The position numbers and the translations under genes are program-made. From NCBI GenBank assembly GCA_021200975.1, contig JAJQFT010000058.1:1-40670 (forward strand): DNA of 40,670 bases, read 5' to 3'. Below the pieces are notes generated by a model, which saw only the letters and a program-made list of their open reading frames with translations, ran no database searches and was not told where the DNA came from. The stretch comes from Bacillota bacterium (lineage in GTDB: Bacteria; Bacillota; Clostridia; Oscillospirales; Oscillospiraceae). Below are positions 1 to 10,444 of this stretch, one piece after another (the stretch's first letter is position 1; the number at the start of each line of letters is the position of its first letter).

Positions 1-81
1 AACTCAATCGCTTTTTTCTATACCTTGGTCTCACATCTATTGTAACGCTACAGCTACAGAAAGGGCGCGAAAATTTGGCTC

Positions 82-109
82 TTGAAAAATGGGAAAAGCG
101 TGGTATAAT
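82..109 (+). promoter_or_regulatory. sigma-A-like promoter upstream of trkH
   Basis: TTGAAA (82-87), 16-nt spacer, TATAAT (104-109) preceded by TGG (extended -10). Confidence 0.6.
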
Positions 110-162
110 AGGATAAAATCTATAACTATCGCCTGCTTTCACGCCCGAAAAAGGAGCTGCCC

Positions 163-1539
163 ATGAATTTACGCGCAAGATTGGCCGCGGCGTGGCTGCG
201 CCGCCAGTCCAGAATATCGCCGACCCGCCTGATTGCGATTGTCTTTGTGCTGCTGATCGCGCTGGGCACGCTGCTGCTGATGCTGCCAGCCGCCAGCCGC
301 GCGGCGGGCAGCTGCGGCGTGCGGCAGGCGCTATTCACCGCCACCTCCGCCACCTGCGTGACCGGGCTGGTGCTTGGCGACACATGGAGCCTCTGGACGG
401 GCTTCGGGCAGGTGGTAATCCTGTGCCTGATCGAGGTCGGCGGGCTGGGCTTTATCTCCGCGGCGAGCCTCGTCATCTTCCTGCTGCGCAGGCGGGTGGG
501 GATGCGCGAGCGGATGCTCATGGCGCAGGCGCTGTCGGTCAGCGATTTGGATAGCGTGGTGCGCCTGCAAAAGGACGTGCTGATTGGCAGCCTGAGTATC
601 CAGTCGGCCGGGGCGCTGATCCTGTTCCTGCGCTTCCTGCCGCGCTACGGCCCGTGGCGGGCGCTGCGCTGGGGCGTGTTCCACGCGGTTTCCGCCTTCT
701 GCAACGCGGGCTTCGATATCTGGGGCTGCCTCTCGCCCGGCGAGAGCCTTGCGCCCTTCCGCGCCGACCCCGTCGTGTCGCTGACGCTGTGCGCGCTGAT
801 CGTGCTGGGCGGGCTGGGCTTCTTCGTGTGGGAGGAGCTTTGGCGGCTGCATAGCTGGAAAAAATTCAGCGTCTATACCAAGCTGGTGCTTTTGTCCACC
901 GCGGTGCTGATTGCCGGCGGCGCGCTGGGCTATTATCTGCTCGAGCGGGACAACCCCGCCACCTTCGGCGGCGAGAGCGCCGCGCAGGTCGCACTCGACT
1001 GCCTGTTTCAGTCCATAAGCACCCGCACCGCCGGCTTCGCCTCCTTTGATCAGGGAAGCCTGACCGAGGGCGGCAAGGGGCTTACCGTGGTGTTGATGCT
1101 CATTGGCGGCTCCTCGGGCTCGACCGCAGGCGGGCTGAAAACCGTAACCATCGTGGTGCTGTTGCTGTTTCTGCGCGCGCGGATTCGCGGCACCAGCACC
1201 GTGCGGGTATTTCGCCGCACCGTGCCGGATCATCAGGTGATGAACGCGATGTGCCTTGTGGGCATCGTCGCTCTGCTGGCCATCTTCGGCACGGTGCTGC
1301 TGTGCGCGACCTCGCCGGTGTCGTTTATCGACGCGCTGTACGAAACCGTGTCCGCGCTCGCGACCGTCGGCCTCTCCACCGGCGTGACCGCCAGCCTCAG
1401 CGCCCCGGCGCAGTACCTGCTCATCCTCTACATGTATTTCGGCCGGGTGGGCGTGCTCACGCTCTCACTGGGCTTCCTGATGGGCAGCAGGAGCGAGGAC
1501 AGCTTCCGCTACGCATACACGAATCTGTTAATAGGCTAG
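163..1539 (+). CDS. trkH: TrkH/KtrB-family potassium uptake membrane subunit
   Basis: 458-aa multi-TM ORF with TrkH/KtrB selectivity-loop-like segments (TATSATCVTGL, SISTRTAGF, GGSSGSTAGGLKT, LATVGLSTG), followed by a trkA gene. Confidence 0.93.
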   Translation: MNLRARLAAAWLRRQSRISPTRLIAIVFVLLIALGTLLLMLPAASRAAGSCGVRQALFTATSATCVTGLVLGDTWSLWTGFGQVVILCLIEVGGLGFISAASLVIFLLRRRVGMRERMLMAQALSVSDLDSVVRLQKDVLIGSLSIQSAGALILFLRFLPRYGPWRALRWGVFHAVSAFCNAGFDIWGCLSPGESLAPFRADPVVSLTLCALIVLGGLGFFVWEELWRLHSWKKFSVYTKLVLLSTAVLIAGGALGYYLLERDNPATFGGESAAQVALDCLFQSISTRTAGFASFDQGSLTEGGKGLTVVLMLIGGSSGSTAGGLKTVTIVVLLLFLRARIRGTSTVRVFRRTVPDHQVMNAMCLVGIVALLAIFGTVLLCATSPVSFIDALYETVSALATVGLSTGVTASLSAPAQYLLILYMYFGRVGVLTLSLGFLMGSRSEDSFRYAYTNLLIG

Positions 1540-1551
1540 GAGGAAACGGAT

Positions 1552-2199
1552 ATGCAATCCTATCTTGTCATCGGCTTGGGCCGCTTCGGCACGCAGATCG
1601 CGCTGGAGCTGAGCCGCCTCGGCATGGAGGTGCTCGCCATCGATACGAACGCCGAGCTGGTGCAGCGCGTTGCCGACGAGGTGACGCAGGCGGTGGTGGC
1701 CGATGGGCAGGACATCGGCGTGCTGCGCGCCCTCGGCGCGAAGAATACCGACTGCGGCATCGTGGCCATTGGCGACGATTTGTCGGCCTCCGTGCTGGTG
1801 ACCATGAACCTGAAGGAGCTTGGCGTGCCCACCGTGGTGTGCAAGGCGCGCGACGAGACGCACCGCCGGGTGCTGGAGAAGCTCGGCGCCGACAAGGTGG
1901 TAATCCCCGAGAAGGAATACGCCGCCCGGCTGGCGCGCAGCCTTGCCAGCTATAATGTGCTCGATTATTTCCAGCTCGGCGAGGGCGTGGGCATTTTGGA
2001 GCTGCCCGTGCCGGGCGTGTGGCAGGGAAAGACGCTCAAGCAGGTCGATGTGCGCGCGAAGTACCATGTCAATATCATCGCCATCCGCGCGGGCGGGAAG
2101 CTCAATACCTTTCCCAGCCCGGATTATCCCTTTGAAAAGAGCGATGTGCTCGTGATGATTGGCGACAGCGATGCCTTCGCTGCCGTCCAGCGGCTGTGA
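1552..2199 (+). CDS. trkA: TrkA/KtrA-family potassium channel regulatory subunit (RCK-N and RCK-C)
   Basis: Rossmann start SYLVIGLGRFGTQIALELSRLGMEVLAIDTN; adjacent to trkH. Confidence 0.93.
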   Translation: MQSYLVIGLGRFGTQIALELSRLGMEVLAIDTNAELVQRVADEVTQAVVADGQDIGVLRALGAKNTDCGIVAIGDDLSASVLVTMNLKELGVPTVVCKARDETHRRVLEKLGADKVVIPEKEYAARLARSLASYNVLDYFQLGEGVGILELPVPGVWQGKTLKQVDVRAKYHVNIIAIRAGGKLNTFPSPDYPFEKSDVLVMIGDSDAFAAVQRL

Positions 2200-2939
2200 C
2201 GGAGCGCATCTCCTCGCGGGCGAATCCCGCCGTGCGGCAGCTGCGGCAGCTGTTCGCGTCGCGCCGGGCGCGGGAGGAGACGGGGCTGTTTGCCGCCGAT
2301 GGGACGAAGCTCCTAGCCGAAGCGGCGCGCTATGCCCGGCTCGATACCGTGCTTTTGAGCCCGGAGGTGGAGTTCTGCGCGCCGCCGGGGGTGCGCGTGC
2401 TGCGCGTCACGCCGGAGATTATGGAATATGTATCCCCCAGCGTAGCGCCGCAGGGAGCGGTTTTTACCTGCAAGATCCCGGAGAATCCGCCCTTTTTGCC
2501 CCAGAAGGGGATGCTGCTGCTCGATGGGCTACAGGATCCCGGCAATGTGGGCACGATTTTGCGCACAGCGGACGCGCTGGATGTGCCCGTCGCGCTGCTG
2601 GAGGGCTGCGCCGACCCCTATAACCACAAGACGGTGCGCGCCTCAATGGGCGCGGTGTTCCGCGCCGCGGTGCCGCGCCTGAGCTGGGAGGAGGCGCGCG
2701 AGGCGCTGCGCGCGGCGGCGATCCCCGTCGCCGTTACGGCGATGGCGGCCTCGGCTGTGGATTTGCGCGAGCGGGAGCTGGGCGGCTGCGCCGTTGTGGT
2801 TGGCAGCGAGGGGCAGGGCGTCCGCCCCGAGATCCTTGCCGCCGCGCAGGAAATGCTTACCATCCCCATGAATCCGCATTGCGAATCCCTCAACGCGGCG
2901 GTTGCCGCCGCCATCGTGATGTGGCAGATGAAAAAATAA
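2196..2939 (+). CDS. SpoU/TrmH-family RNA 2'-O-methyltransferase
   Basis: LLDGLQDPGNVGTILRTADA, VVVGSEGQGVRPEI and IPMNPHCESLNAAVAAAIVMW SPOUT motifs; GTG start overlaps the trkA stop. Confidence 0.93.
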   Translation: MTERISSRANPAVRQLRQLFASRRAREETGLFAADGTKLLAEAARYARLDTVLLSPEVEFCAPPGVRVLRVTPEIMEYVSPSVAPQGAVFTCKIPENPPFLPQKGMLLLDGLQDPGNVGTILRTADALDVPVALLEGCADPYNHKTVRASMGAVFRAAVPRLSWEEAREALRAAAIPVAVTAMAASAVDLRERELGGCAVVVGSEGQGVRPEILAAAQEMLTIPMNPHCESLNAAVAAAIVMWQMKK

Positions 2940-2940
2940 A

Positions 2941-3015
2941 GGGAAGCTCTGAACAAATCGTCTGCGGCGCAAAGGAACGATTCATCCGCTTTGCGCCGAT
3001 GGATTCCGAGCTTCC
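2941..3015. repeat. dispersed palindromic repeat (copy A)
   Basis: GGGAAGCTC...GGCGCAAAG-N14-CTTTGCGCC...GAGCTTCC right after a stop codon. Confidence 0.6.
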
Positions 3016-3034
3016 GGAGGAAGGAAGACTGCCC

Positions 3035-4222
3035 ATGCTGGAGCATTGGCTTTGGCTTGCGACCCGGCCGGGCGTGAGCGATCGCTTGAAGCAGAGCCTA
3101 ATTGAGCGCTTCGGCGACGCCGAGGAGGTATATTTTGCGCCCGGCGGGGCATACGCAACGGTGGAGGGCGTGGGCGCCGAGCAGGCCGAGGCGCTGCGTG
3201 ATAAGAACCTGACCCATGTGTGGGAGATTTTGCACCGCTGCAAGCAAAAGGGCATCCGCCTGCTGCCCTGCGGCAGCGAGAGCTATCCGCCGCGCCTGCG
3301 GCAGATCGGCAACCCGCCCGCCGTGCTCTACGCGCTCGGCACGCTGCCCGAATGGGATGCGCGCCCCGCCGTCGCGCTGGTGGGCACGCGCAAGGCCTCA
3401 GCCTACGGGCAGAGCATCGCCCGGCGAATCGGCTTGCAGGCGGCGCAGTGCGGTGCAATCGTCGTTTCCGGCGGGGCAGAGGGCATCGATACCTGCGCGC
3501 TTGAGGGCGCGCTGCAGGCGCAGGGCACGGCGGTTGCCGTGCTGGGCTGCGGCGTGGATGTGGTCTACCCCAAGAAGAATGCCGCGCTTTTCGCCAAAAT
3601 CCGCGAAAAAGGCTGCATTCTTTCCGAATTTCCACCCGGCACGCCCCCAACCGCGCGCCATTTTCCCATGCGCAACCGCGTGATTAGCGGGATTTGCAGC
3701 GGCGTCGCGGTGGTGGAGGCGCCGGCCAAAAGCGGCAGCCTCATCACGGCGCACCTTGCCGCCGAGCAGGGGCGGGACGTTTTCGTTGTGCCGGGGAATA
3801 TCGATGTCGATACCTTTGCCGGAAGCACCGCCCTGCTGCGCGAGGGCGCAATCCCCATCCGCAGCGGCTGGGATATTCTGGAGGAGTATGCCGCGCAGTA
3901 TCCCGAAACGGTGCGCCCTGTGGACGATGAGTCCGCGCCGCCCGAACCGCAGCGCGCCGCCAAACGGCCGCCCGAGCCCGAGCCGGAGCCGCCCAAGGCT
4001 CCCGCGTCCCCCGCGCCGGCCAAGGCAGCGCAGCCCCGGGTGCGCTACAGCCTCACGCAGGGCGAGCGCGAGATCGTTGACCAGCTCGCCGCGCCCATGC
4101 TGCTCGACGACCTGATTGCGTGCTCCCGGCTTCCCGCCGCGCAGGTGCTCGCGCTGCTCACCATTCTCGAAATCAAGGGCATTGTCAAGCGACTGCCCGG
4201 AAAATATATCGCGCTGAAATAG
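3035..4222 (+). CDS. dprA: DNA-processing protein DprA
   Basis: VALVGTRKASAYGQSIARRIG, VSGGAEGIDTCALEGAL, FPMRNRVISGICSGVAVVEA; C-terminal winged helix; ATG at 3035 preceded by GGAGG. Confidence 0.93.
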   Translation: MLEHWLWLATRPGVSDRLKQSLIERFGDAEEVYFAPGGAYATVEGVGAEQAEALRDKNLTHVWEILHRCKQKGIRLLPCGSESYPPRLRQIGNPPAVLYALGTLPEWDARPAVALVGTRKASAYGQSIARRIGLQAAQCGAIVVSGGAEGIDTCALEGALQAQGTAVAVLGCGVDVVYPKKNAALFAKIREKGCILSEFPPGTPPTARHFPMRNRVISGICSGVAVVEAPAKSGSLITAHLAAEQGRDVFVVPGNIDVDTFAGSTALLREGAIPIRSGWDILEEYAAQYPETVRPVDDESAPPEPQRAAKRPPEPEPEPPKAPASPAPAKAAQPRVRYSLTQGEREIVDQLAAPMLLDDLIACSRLPAAQVLALLTILEIKGIVKRLPGKYIALK

Positions 4223-4271
4223 GGGAAGCGCCCCGTCAGCGAAAAAAGCTTATTTAGATACGGAGTTTTCT

Positions 4272-6449
4272 ATGGCAAAATATCTTGTAATCGTCGAATC
4301 CCCCTCCAAGGCAAAGACCATCGGCGGCTATCTGGGGCGGGACTACACCGTGAAGGCCAGCATGGGCCACCTGCGCGACCTGCCGAAAAGCACGATGGGC
4401 GTGGATATCGAAAAGGACTTTACGCCCAAGTATATCCCGGTCGTCGGCAAGAGCGAGCTGATTCGCGACCTGAAAAAGGCCGCCAAGGATGCCGAGGTCG
4501 TCTACCTCGCGACCGACCCCGACCGCGAGGGCGAGGCAATCTCGTGGCACCTGAAGGAGCTTCTGCAGCTCGACGACGAGAAGGCCAAGCGCGTCACCTT
4601 CAACGAAATCACGAAAAAGGTCGTGCGCGATTCCATCCGCAAGCCCCGGCAGATCGACTACCAGCTTGTCGATGCGCAGCAGGCGCGCCGTGTGCTCGAC
4701 CGGATTGTGGGCTACCAGCTCTCGCCGCTGCTGTGGAGCAAGGTGCGCTACGGCCTCTCCGCCGGGCGGGTGCAGAGCGTGGCGACCCGCATGGTCGTCG
4801 ACCGGGAGAACGAGATCCGTGCCTTTGTGCCGCGTGAATATTGGAGCTTAGAGGTCAAGCTTACGCGCATGGCCGGCCCCGGCAGCTTCTTAGCAAGCTA
4901 CTACGGCGAGGAAAAGAAGCGTGAGCTTGGCAGCGCCGGGGAGGTTGAGCAGATCCTGCGCGATGTCGAGGGAAAGCCGTTCGATGTCGTCGGCGTCAAG
5001 AAGGGGCAGAAAACCCGCAACGCCGCTCCGCCCTTCACCACCTCCACGCTCCAGCAGGAGGCCTCGCGCAAGCTGAATATGACCCCGCGGCAGACCATGA
5101 TGCTCGCCCAGCAGCTCTACGAGGGCATCGAGATTGCGGGGCAGGGAACGCTCGGCCTGATCACCTATATGCGAACCGACTCCCTGCGCTTGGCCGACGA
5201 GGCGATGGACGCCGCCGCCGAGGTCATTCGCGCCCGCTATGGCGACAGCTACTACTACGGCCGCCACCATGTCTATAAGACCCGCGCCGGCGCGCAGGAT
5301 GCGCACGAGGCCATCCGCCCCACCCACGCGGAGCTAGACCCCGAGTCCGTTCGCGGCAGCCTGAACCGCAACCAGTACGCGCTCTATAAGCTGATTTGGA
5401 GCCGCTTCCTCGCCTCGCAGATGGCGAGCGCGGTGTTTGATACCGTTTCCATCGATACCCGCTGCGCCGGGCATACCTTCCGCTCCAGCCACCAGAGCGT
5501 CCGCTTCCCGGGCTTCCTCGCGCTCTATGAGGAGGGACGCGACGAGGAGGACGAGGCCGCGACCTCGCCGCTGCCGGAGCTTGCCGTCGGCGAGCAGGCC
5601 AGCGCCTCCGATTTCCACCCCGAGCAGCACTTCACCCAGCCGCCCGCGCGATACACCGAGGCGACGCTCGTCAAGGCGATGGAGGAGAAGGGCGTTGGCC
5701 GCCCCTCCACCTACGCGGCCACGGTTTCCACCATTGAAGACCGCGAGTATGTGGAAAAAACCGGCAAGAATCTTGCGCCGACCCCCTTGGGGGAAATCGT
5801 CAACTCGCTGATGATGGAGCATTTCCACGATGTCATTGACGTGGAGTTCACCGCTGCGATGGAAAACGAGCTCGACGCGATTGCCGATGGGCAGAAGCAA
5901 TGGAAGCAGGTGCTGCGCGAATTCTACGCCGGCTTCCACGAGGAGATGCTCGAGGCCGAAACCGCCCTGCAGGGTGTGCGGCTGAAGGTGCCCGAGGAGG
6001 AAACCGACGAAATCTGCGAGCTTTGCGGCCGCCGGATGGTGATTAAATCCGGCAGGTTCGGCAAGTTTCTCGCCTGCCCGGGCTACCCCGATTGCAAATT
6101 TACGAAGCCCATCGTGGAGCGGATGCCCGGAAATTGCCCGTCCTGCGGCGGCGCGATGCTCAAGCGCAAGTCCAAGAAGGGCTATCCCTACTACGCCTGC
6201 GAGAATAAGGACTGTGGCTTCATGAGCTGGGATGTGCCCACCGACCAAATCTGCCCGGTTTGCGGCAAGACGCTGTTCAAAAAATCCGGCCGCGGGCGCG
6301 CCAAAACCTTCTGCGTCAACGCCGACTGCGCCAATTTCACCCCGGAGGATCAGCGGGGCTATTATAAAAAGCCTGCGGCCGCCGAATCGGACGGCGAGCA
6401 GGAGAGCGCGAAGAAGCCCGCGCACAGGACGAGGGCGAAGAAGGCATGA
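4272..6449 (+). CDS. topA: DNA topoisomerase I
   Basis: [23 protein letters not shown] active site, C-terminal zinc-ribbon Cys clusters. Confidence 0.97.
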   Translation: MAKYLVIVESPSKAKTIGGYLGRDYTVKASMGHLRDLPKSTMGVDIEKDFTPKYIPVVGKSELIRDLKKAAKDAEVVYLATDPDREGEAISWHLKELLQLDDEKAKRVTFNEITKKVVRDSIRKPRQIDYQLVDAQQARRVLDRIVGYQLSPLLWSKVRYGLSAGRVQSVATRMVVDRENEIRAFVPREYWSLEVKLTRMAGPGSFLASYYGEEKKRELGSAGEVEQILRDVEGKPFDVVGVKKGQKTRNAAPPFTTSTLQQEASRKLNMTPRQTMMLAQQLYEGIEIAGQGTLGLITYMRTDSLRLADEAMDAAAEVIRARYGDSYYYGRHHVYKTRAGAQDAHEAIRPTHAELDPESVRGSLNRNQYALYKLIWSRFLASQMASAVFDTVSIDTRCAGHTFRSSHQSVRFPGFLALYEEGRDEEDEAATSPLPELAVGEQASASDFHPEQHFTQPPARYTEATLVKAMEEKGVGRPSTYAATVSTIEDREYVEKTGKNLAPTPLGEIVNSLMMEHFHDVIDVEFTAAMENELDAIADGQKQWKQVLREFYAGFHEEMLEAETALQGVRLKVPEEETDEICELCGRRMVIKSGRFGKFLACPGYPDCKFTKPIVERMPGNCPSCGGAMLKRKSKKGYPYYACENKDCGFMSWDVPTDQICPVCGKTLFKKSGRGRAKTFCVNADCANFTPEDQRGYYKKPAAAESDGEQESAKKPAHRTRAKKA

Positions 6450-7750
6450 AACAGGTCAAGGTAATCGGAGCGGGGCTGGCCGGTTCGGAGGCCGCGTGGC
6501 AGTTGGCCGAGCGCGGCATCGCGGTGGAGCTGTGGGAGATGAAGCCCGCCAAGAAAAGTCCCGCGCACCACAGCGACCAGTTCGCCGAGCTGGTCTGCTC
6601 GAATTCTCTGCGCGGCGACCGGCTGGAAAATGCCGTCGGCCTGCTCAAGGAGGAGCTGCGCCGCTGCGGCAGCCTGATTCTGCGCTGCGCGGATGCGACG
6701 CGCGTGGAGGCGGGCGGCTGCCTCGCGGTCGACCGGGATGGCTTCTCCGGCATGGTCACGCAGCTGCTGCGCGCCCATCCGCGCATTCACATCGTCGAGC
6801 AGGAGTGTACCCGCGTGCCGGAGGGGCCGGTGATTATCGCGACCGGGCCGCTTACCTCCGATGCGCTTTCGGCGGCAATCGGGGAATATTTCGGTTGCGA
6901 ATACCTGCACTTTTTCGATGCCGCCGCGCCGCTCGTTAGCGCCGAGAGTGTGAATATGGATAAGGCGTGGTGGCAGAGCCGCTACGACCGGGGAACACCG
7001 GATTATGTAAACTGCGCGCTCAGCCGTGAGCAGTACGCCGCCTTTGTCACCGCGCTTGCGAGCGCCGAGGAGGCCGAGGTGCATGGCTTTGAGGATCAGA
7101 ATGTTTTCGAGGGCTGTATGCCGGTGGAGGTCATGGCGCGCCGGGGCTTCGACACCCTGCGCTATGGGCCGATGAAGCCCGTCGGGCTGACCGACCCGCA
7201 TACCGGCCGCGAGCCATACGCCGTGGTGCAGCTGCGGCTGGATAACGCGGCGAGAACCGTGTATAACCTCGTCGGCTTCCAGACGCACCTGAAATTCGGC
7301 GAGCAAAAGCGGGTGTTTTCGACCATTCCGGGGCTGGAGAATGCGGAATTCCTCCGCTATGGGGTGATGCACCGCAATACCTTCCTCTGCTCGCCCAAGC
7401 TGCTCGATTGCAGCTATGCCGACCGGCGCGACCCGCTGGTGGCCTTCGCCGGGCAGATGACCGGCGTGGAGGGCTATGTGGAAAGCACGGCCTCCGGCTA
7501 CCTGGCCGCCGTCGCGATGGCGGCGCGGGTGCAGGGCAGGCCGGTGCCGGATTTCCCGAAAGAGACCGCCATCGGCGCGCTGGGAAAATACGTCAGCGAT
7601 TCGCGGATCGAGGGCTTTCAGCCCATGAATGTGAATTTCAGCATCCTTGCGCCGCTCGAAAAGCGCTATCGCAGGAAATCGGAGAAAAATCTCGCGATTG
7701 CGGCGCGCTCGCTGGCGAAGCTCGACGAGCTGCTCGCCGCCGGGATTTAA
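6446..7750 (+). CDS. trmFO: methylenetetrahydrofolate--tRNA-(uracil-54-C5)-methyltransferase
   Basis: VIGAGLAGSEAAWQLAERGIAVELWEMKP, ELVCSNSLRGD, GQMTGVEGYVESTASG; overlaps the topA stop. Confidence 0.96.
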   Translation: MKQVKVIGAGLAGSEAAWQLAERGIAVELWEMKPAKKSPAHHSDQFAELVCSNSLRGDRLENAVGLLKEELRRCGSLILRCADATRVEAGGCLAVDRDGFSGMVTQLLRAHPRIHIVEQECTRVPEGPVIIATGPLTSDALSAAIGEYFGCEYLHFFDAAAPLVSAESVNMDKAWWQSRYDRGTPDYVNCALSREQYAAFVTALASAEEAEVHGFEDQNVFEGCMPVEVMARRGFDTLRYGPMKPVGLTDPHTGREPYAVVQLRLDNAARTVYNLVGFQTHLKFGEQKRVFSTIPGLENAEFLRYGVMHRNTFLCSPKLLDCSYADRRDPLVAFAGQMTGVEGYVESTASGYLAAVAMAARVQGRPVPDFPKETAIGALGKYVSDSRIEGFQPMNVNFSILAPLEKRYRRKSEKNLAIAARSLAKLDELLAAGI

Positions 7751-7810
7751 GGAAGCCCGTAAGCAAATCGCCCGCGTTTCCGGACTACCCCAATAAAGGA
7801 GGAACTACTT

Positions 7811-8839
7811 ATGAAAATTATTGTCGATGCGATGGGAGCCGACCATTCCCCGCAGGCTCCCGTGCTGGGCGCCATCGCGGCGAACCGTGATTTCGGCGCG
7901 CAGATCGTGCTGGTCGGCCGGGGCGAGGAGATTTTGCGCGCCCTGCGCGAGAGCGGCATCCGCGACCTGCCCGAGGGCGTGGAAATCGCCAATGCCGATG
8001 ACGTTGTGGATATGCACGACGACCCGTCCACGATTCTGCACAAGCGAAAGACCTCCTCGATGGTGGTGGGGCTGAAGATGCTCGCGGACGGGCTGGGCGA
8101 CGCCTTTGTTTCCGCCGGCTCGACCGGCGCGCTGCTCACCGGCGCGACGCTGCTCGTCAAGCGGGTGCGGGGCATCCGCCGCGCGGCGATGGCGCCGGCC
8201 GTGCCGAATAAGGCGGGCGGCAAGACCCTGATTATCGACTGCGGCGCCAACGCCGAATGCACGCCGGAATTTTTGCTGCAATTCGGTCTGGTCGGCTCGC
8301 TGCAGGCCAAGGTGGTGCATGGGATCGAGAGCCCGCGCGTCGGCCTGCTCAATATCGGCACGGAGGACAGCAAGGGCACGGATTTGCAGCGGCAGGCCTA
8401 CGCCCTGCTCACCGAGGCGGACGGGCAGGGGCTGCTGCACTTCACCGGCAATGTAGAGGCGCGCGATGTGCCGCTCGGCGCGGTGGATGTGGTGGTGTGC
8501 GACGGCTTCTCGGGCAATGTCCTGCTCAAGTCCATCGAGGGAACCGCCATGTTTATGGGCAGCCAGATGAAGCGGGTTTTCAAAAGGAACCTGTTCTCGA
8601 AGCTGGGCTACCTGCTGTGCGCTTCCGGCGTGAAGGATATGATGAAGCTGCTCGACTACCGCGAAATCGGCGGCACAGAGCTGCTCGGCATCCGCAAGCC
8701 GGTCATCAAGGCGCATGGCTCGTCGGACGAGCTTGCCTTCCGCAATGCCATCCGGCAGGCGGATTTCGCCGCCGCTCACCCGATTGCCGGGGACTTAGAG
8801 CAGATGCTTGCGATTGTGAAGGATTTTCGACATGATTAA
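7811..8839 (+). CDS. plsX: phosphate acyltransferase PlsX
   Basis: MKIIVDAMGADHSPQAPVLGA, VSAGSTGALL, DGFSGNVLLKSIEG. Confidence 0.96.
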   Translation: MKIIVDAMGADHSPQAPVLGAIAANRDFGAQIVLVGRGEEILRALRESGIRDLPEGVEIANADDVVDMHDDPSTILHKRKTSSMVVGLKMLADGLGDAFVSAGSTGALLTGATLLVKRVRGIRRAAMAPAVPNKAGGKTLIIDCGANAECTPEFLLQFGLVGSLQAKVVHGIESPRVGLLNIGTEDSKGTDLQRQAYALLTEADGQGLLHFTGNVEARDVPLGAVDVVVCDGFSGNVLLKSIEGTAMFMGSQMKRVFKRNLFSKLGYLLCASGVKDMMKLLDYREIGGTELLGIRKPVIKAHGSSDELAFRNAIRQADFAAAHPIAGDLEQMLAIVKDFRHD

Positions 8840-9509
8840 AGAATTGGAAGCGGCCATTGGCTATCATTTTCAAAATATTTCGCTGCTGCAAAACGCGCTT
8901 ACGCACTCAAGCTGCGCCAACGAGCGCTGGCACGACAGCCTCATGAGCAACGAGCGGCTGGAATTTCTGGGCGACTCCATCCTCGGGATGCTCGTGGCGG
9001 AGTACCTCTACCGCAATTTCCCCGACCGGCCGGAGGGCGATCTGACCAAGATGCGCGCCGATATGGTGTGCGAGCAGTCGCTGGCCGCCATTGCCGACCA
9101 GATCGATTTGGGGCGGCACCTGAATCTCGGCAAGGGCGAGGAAAGCTCCGGCGGTCGCACCCGCCCCTCGATTCTCGCCGACGCGGTGGAGTCCGTCCTC
9201 GCCGCCGCCTTTCTCGACGGCGGCATGGAGGCGGCGCGCGCCTTTGTCGAGCGGTTCGTGCTGCCGCGCGTGCCGGTGCGCAAGCGCAGCAATGAGGATT
9301 ACAAAACCGTCCTGCAGGAGCTGGTGCAGCAGCAGAAGAACCAGCAGCTGCAATATCTTCTTGTCGGCGAGAGCGGCCCCGACCACGATAAGCATTTCGA
9401 GGTCAAGCTCACCCTCAACGGCGCGGTGATCGGCCGCGGGACCGGCTCGAGCAAGAAGCGCGCCGAGCAGGCCGCCGCGCATGCCGCGCTGCGCGCAATG
9501 GGGCGATAA
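8832..9509 (+). CDS. rnc: ribonuclease III
   Basis: NERLEFLGDSILGMLVAEYL signature plus C-terminal dsRNA-binding domain. Confidence 0.96.
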   Translation: MIKELEAAIGYHFQNISLLQNALTHSSCANERWHDSLMSNERLEFLGDSILGMLVAEYLYRNFPDRPEGDLTKMRADMVCEQSLAAIADQIDLGRHLNLGKGEESSGGRTRPSILADAVESVLAAAFLDGGMEAARAFVERFVLPRVPVRKRSNEDYKTVLQELVQQQKNQQLQYLLVGESGPDHDKHFEVKLTLNGAVIGRGTGSSKKRAEQAAAHAALRAMGR

Positions 9510-9574
9510 AAATTCATGGAGGCTCTGAGCGGAGTTTTGTTCCGGGCTTCCCGATTCCAAAAGGAGGATGTATC

Positions 9575-9880
9575 ATGGTATTACACGCAACAAAGGAAAA
9601 TTTTGAGCAGCTCGTGCTGAAATCCGAAAAGCCCGTGATTGTCGATTTTTCCGCCGCATGGTGCGGGCCGTGCCGCATGGTCGCGCCCATTTTAGAGGAG
9701 ATTGCCGAAACGCGGCCGGATTTGGCCGTCGTCACCGTGGATGTGGACGAGAGCATGGAGCTTGCACGCGCGTATAACGTCGCGAGCATTCCGCTGCTGC
9801 TGGGCTTCCGCGGCGGAAAAATCGTTGGCAAGACGATCGGCGCGGTGCCCTACGATGAGATCGTCGCGCTGGTGGACTGA
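9575..9880 (+). CDS. trxA: thioredoxin
   Basis: VDFSAAWCGPCRMVAPILEE (WCGPC). Confidence 0.95.
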   Translation: MVLHATKENFEQLVLKSEKPVIVDFSAAWCGPCRMVAPILEEIAETRPDLAVVTVDVDESMELARAYNVASIPLLLGFRGGKIVGKTIGAVPYDEIVALVD

Positions 9881-9883
9881 GCG

Positions 9884-10444
9884 ATGCACTACGCCGAAAT
9901 CAAGCCCTGCGACATTGCCAATGGGCCGGGCGTGCGGGTGAGCCTTTTTGTTTCGGGTTGCCGGCACCATTGCAAGGGCTGCTTCAACGAGGTCGCGTGG
10001 GACTTTGCCTATGGCGAGCCCTTCACGGCCGCGGTGCGCGAGCGGGTGCTGGAGCTGCTGCGCCCGGGCTATATTCAGGGGCTTACGCTGCTCGGCGGCG
10101 AGCCCTTCGACCCCGCCAATCAGGGCGCGGTCGCGGAGCTGGTGCGGCAGGTGCGCCGCGAGCTTCCGGAAAAAAGCATATGGGCATTCTCAGGCTATGT
10201 GCTGGAAAAGGATCTGCTCACCGGCCGCGCGCACACGGAGGTCACGGATGCCCTCCTGCACAGCCTCGATGTGCTTGTGGACGGGCCGTTTATCGAGAGC
10301 CGCAGGAATCTGAGCCTGCGCTTCCACGGCTCGGATAACCAGCGCCTGATCGATCTGCCGAAAACGCTGGCCGCCGGGCAGGTGGTGCTGTGGAGCGACT
10401 GGCAGAGCCAAGGGGAGGGACTTCGCAATGAAAATCGCCGTTAA
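9884..10444 (+). CDS. nrdG: anaerobic ribonucleoside-triphosphate reductase activating protein (radical SAM)
   Basis: SGCRHHCKGCFN radical-SAM cluster and GGEPFDPAN. Confidence 0.9.
   Translation: MHYAEIKPCDIANGPGVRVSLFVSGCRHHCKGCFNEVAWDFAYGEPFTAAVRERVLELLRPGYIQGLTLLGGEPFDPANQGAVAELVRQVRRELPEKSIWAFSGYVLEKDLLTGRAHTEVTDALLHSLDVLVDGPFIESRRNLSLRFHGSDNQRLIDLPKTLAAGQVVLWSDWQSQGEGLRNENRR

Noticed and set aside
7811-9509. Absence of acpP between plsX and rnc
   Set aside because: The plsX-acpP-rnc order is common but not universal; the overlapping plsX-rnc here is probably a normal variant.
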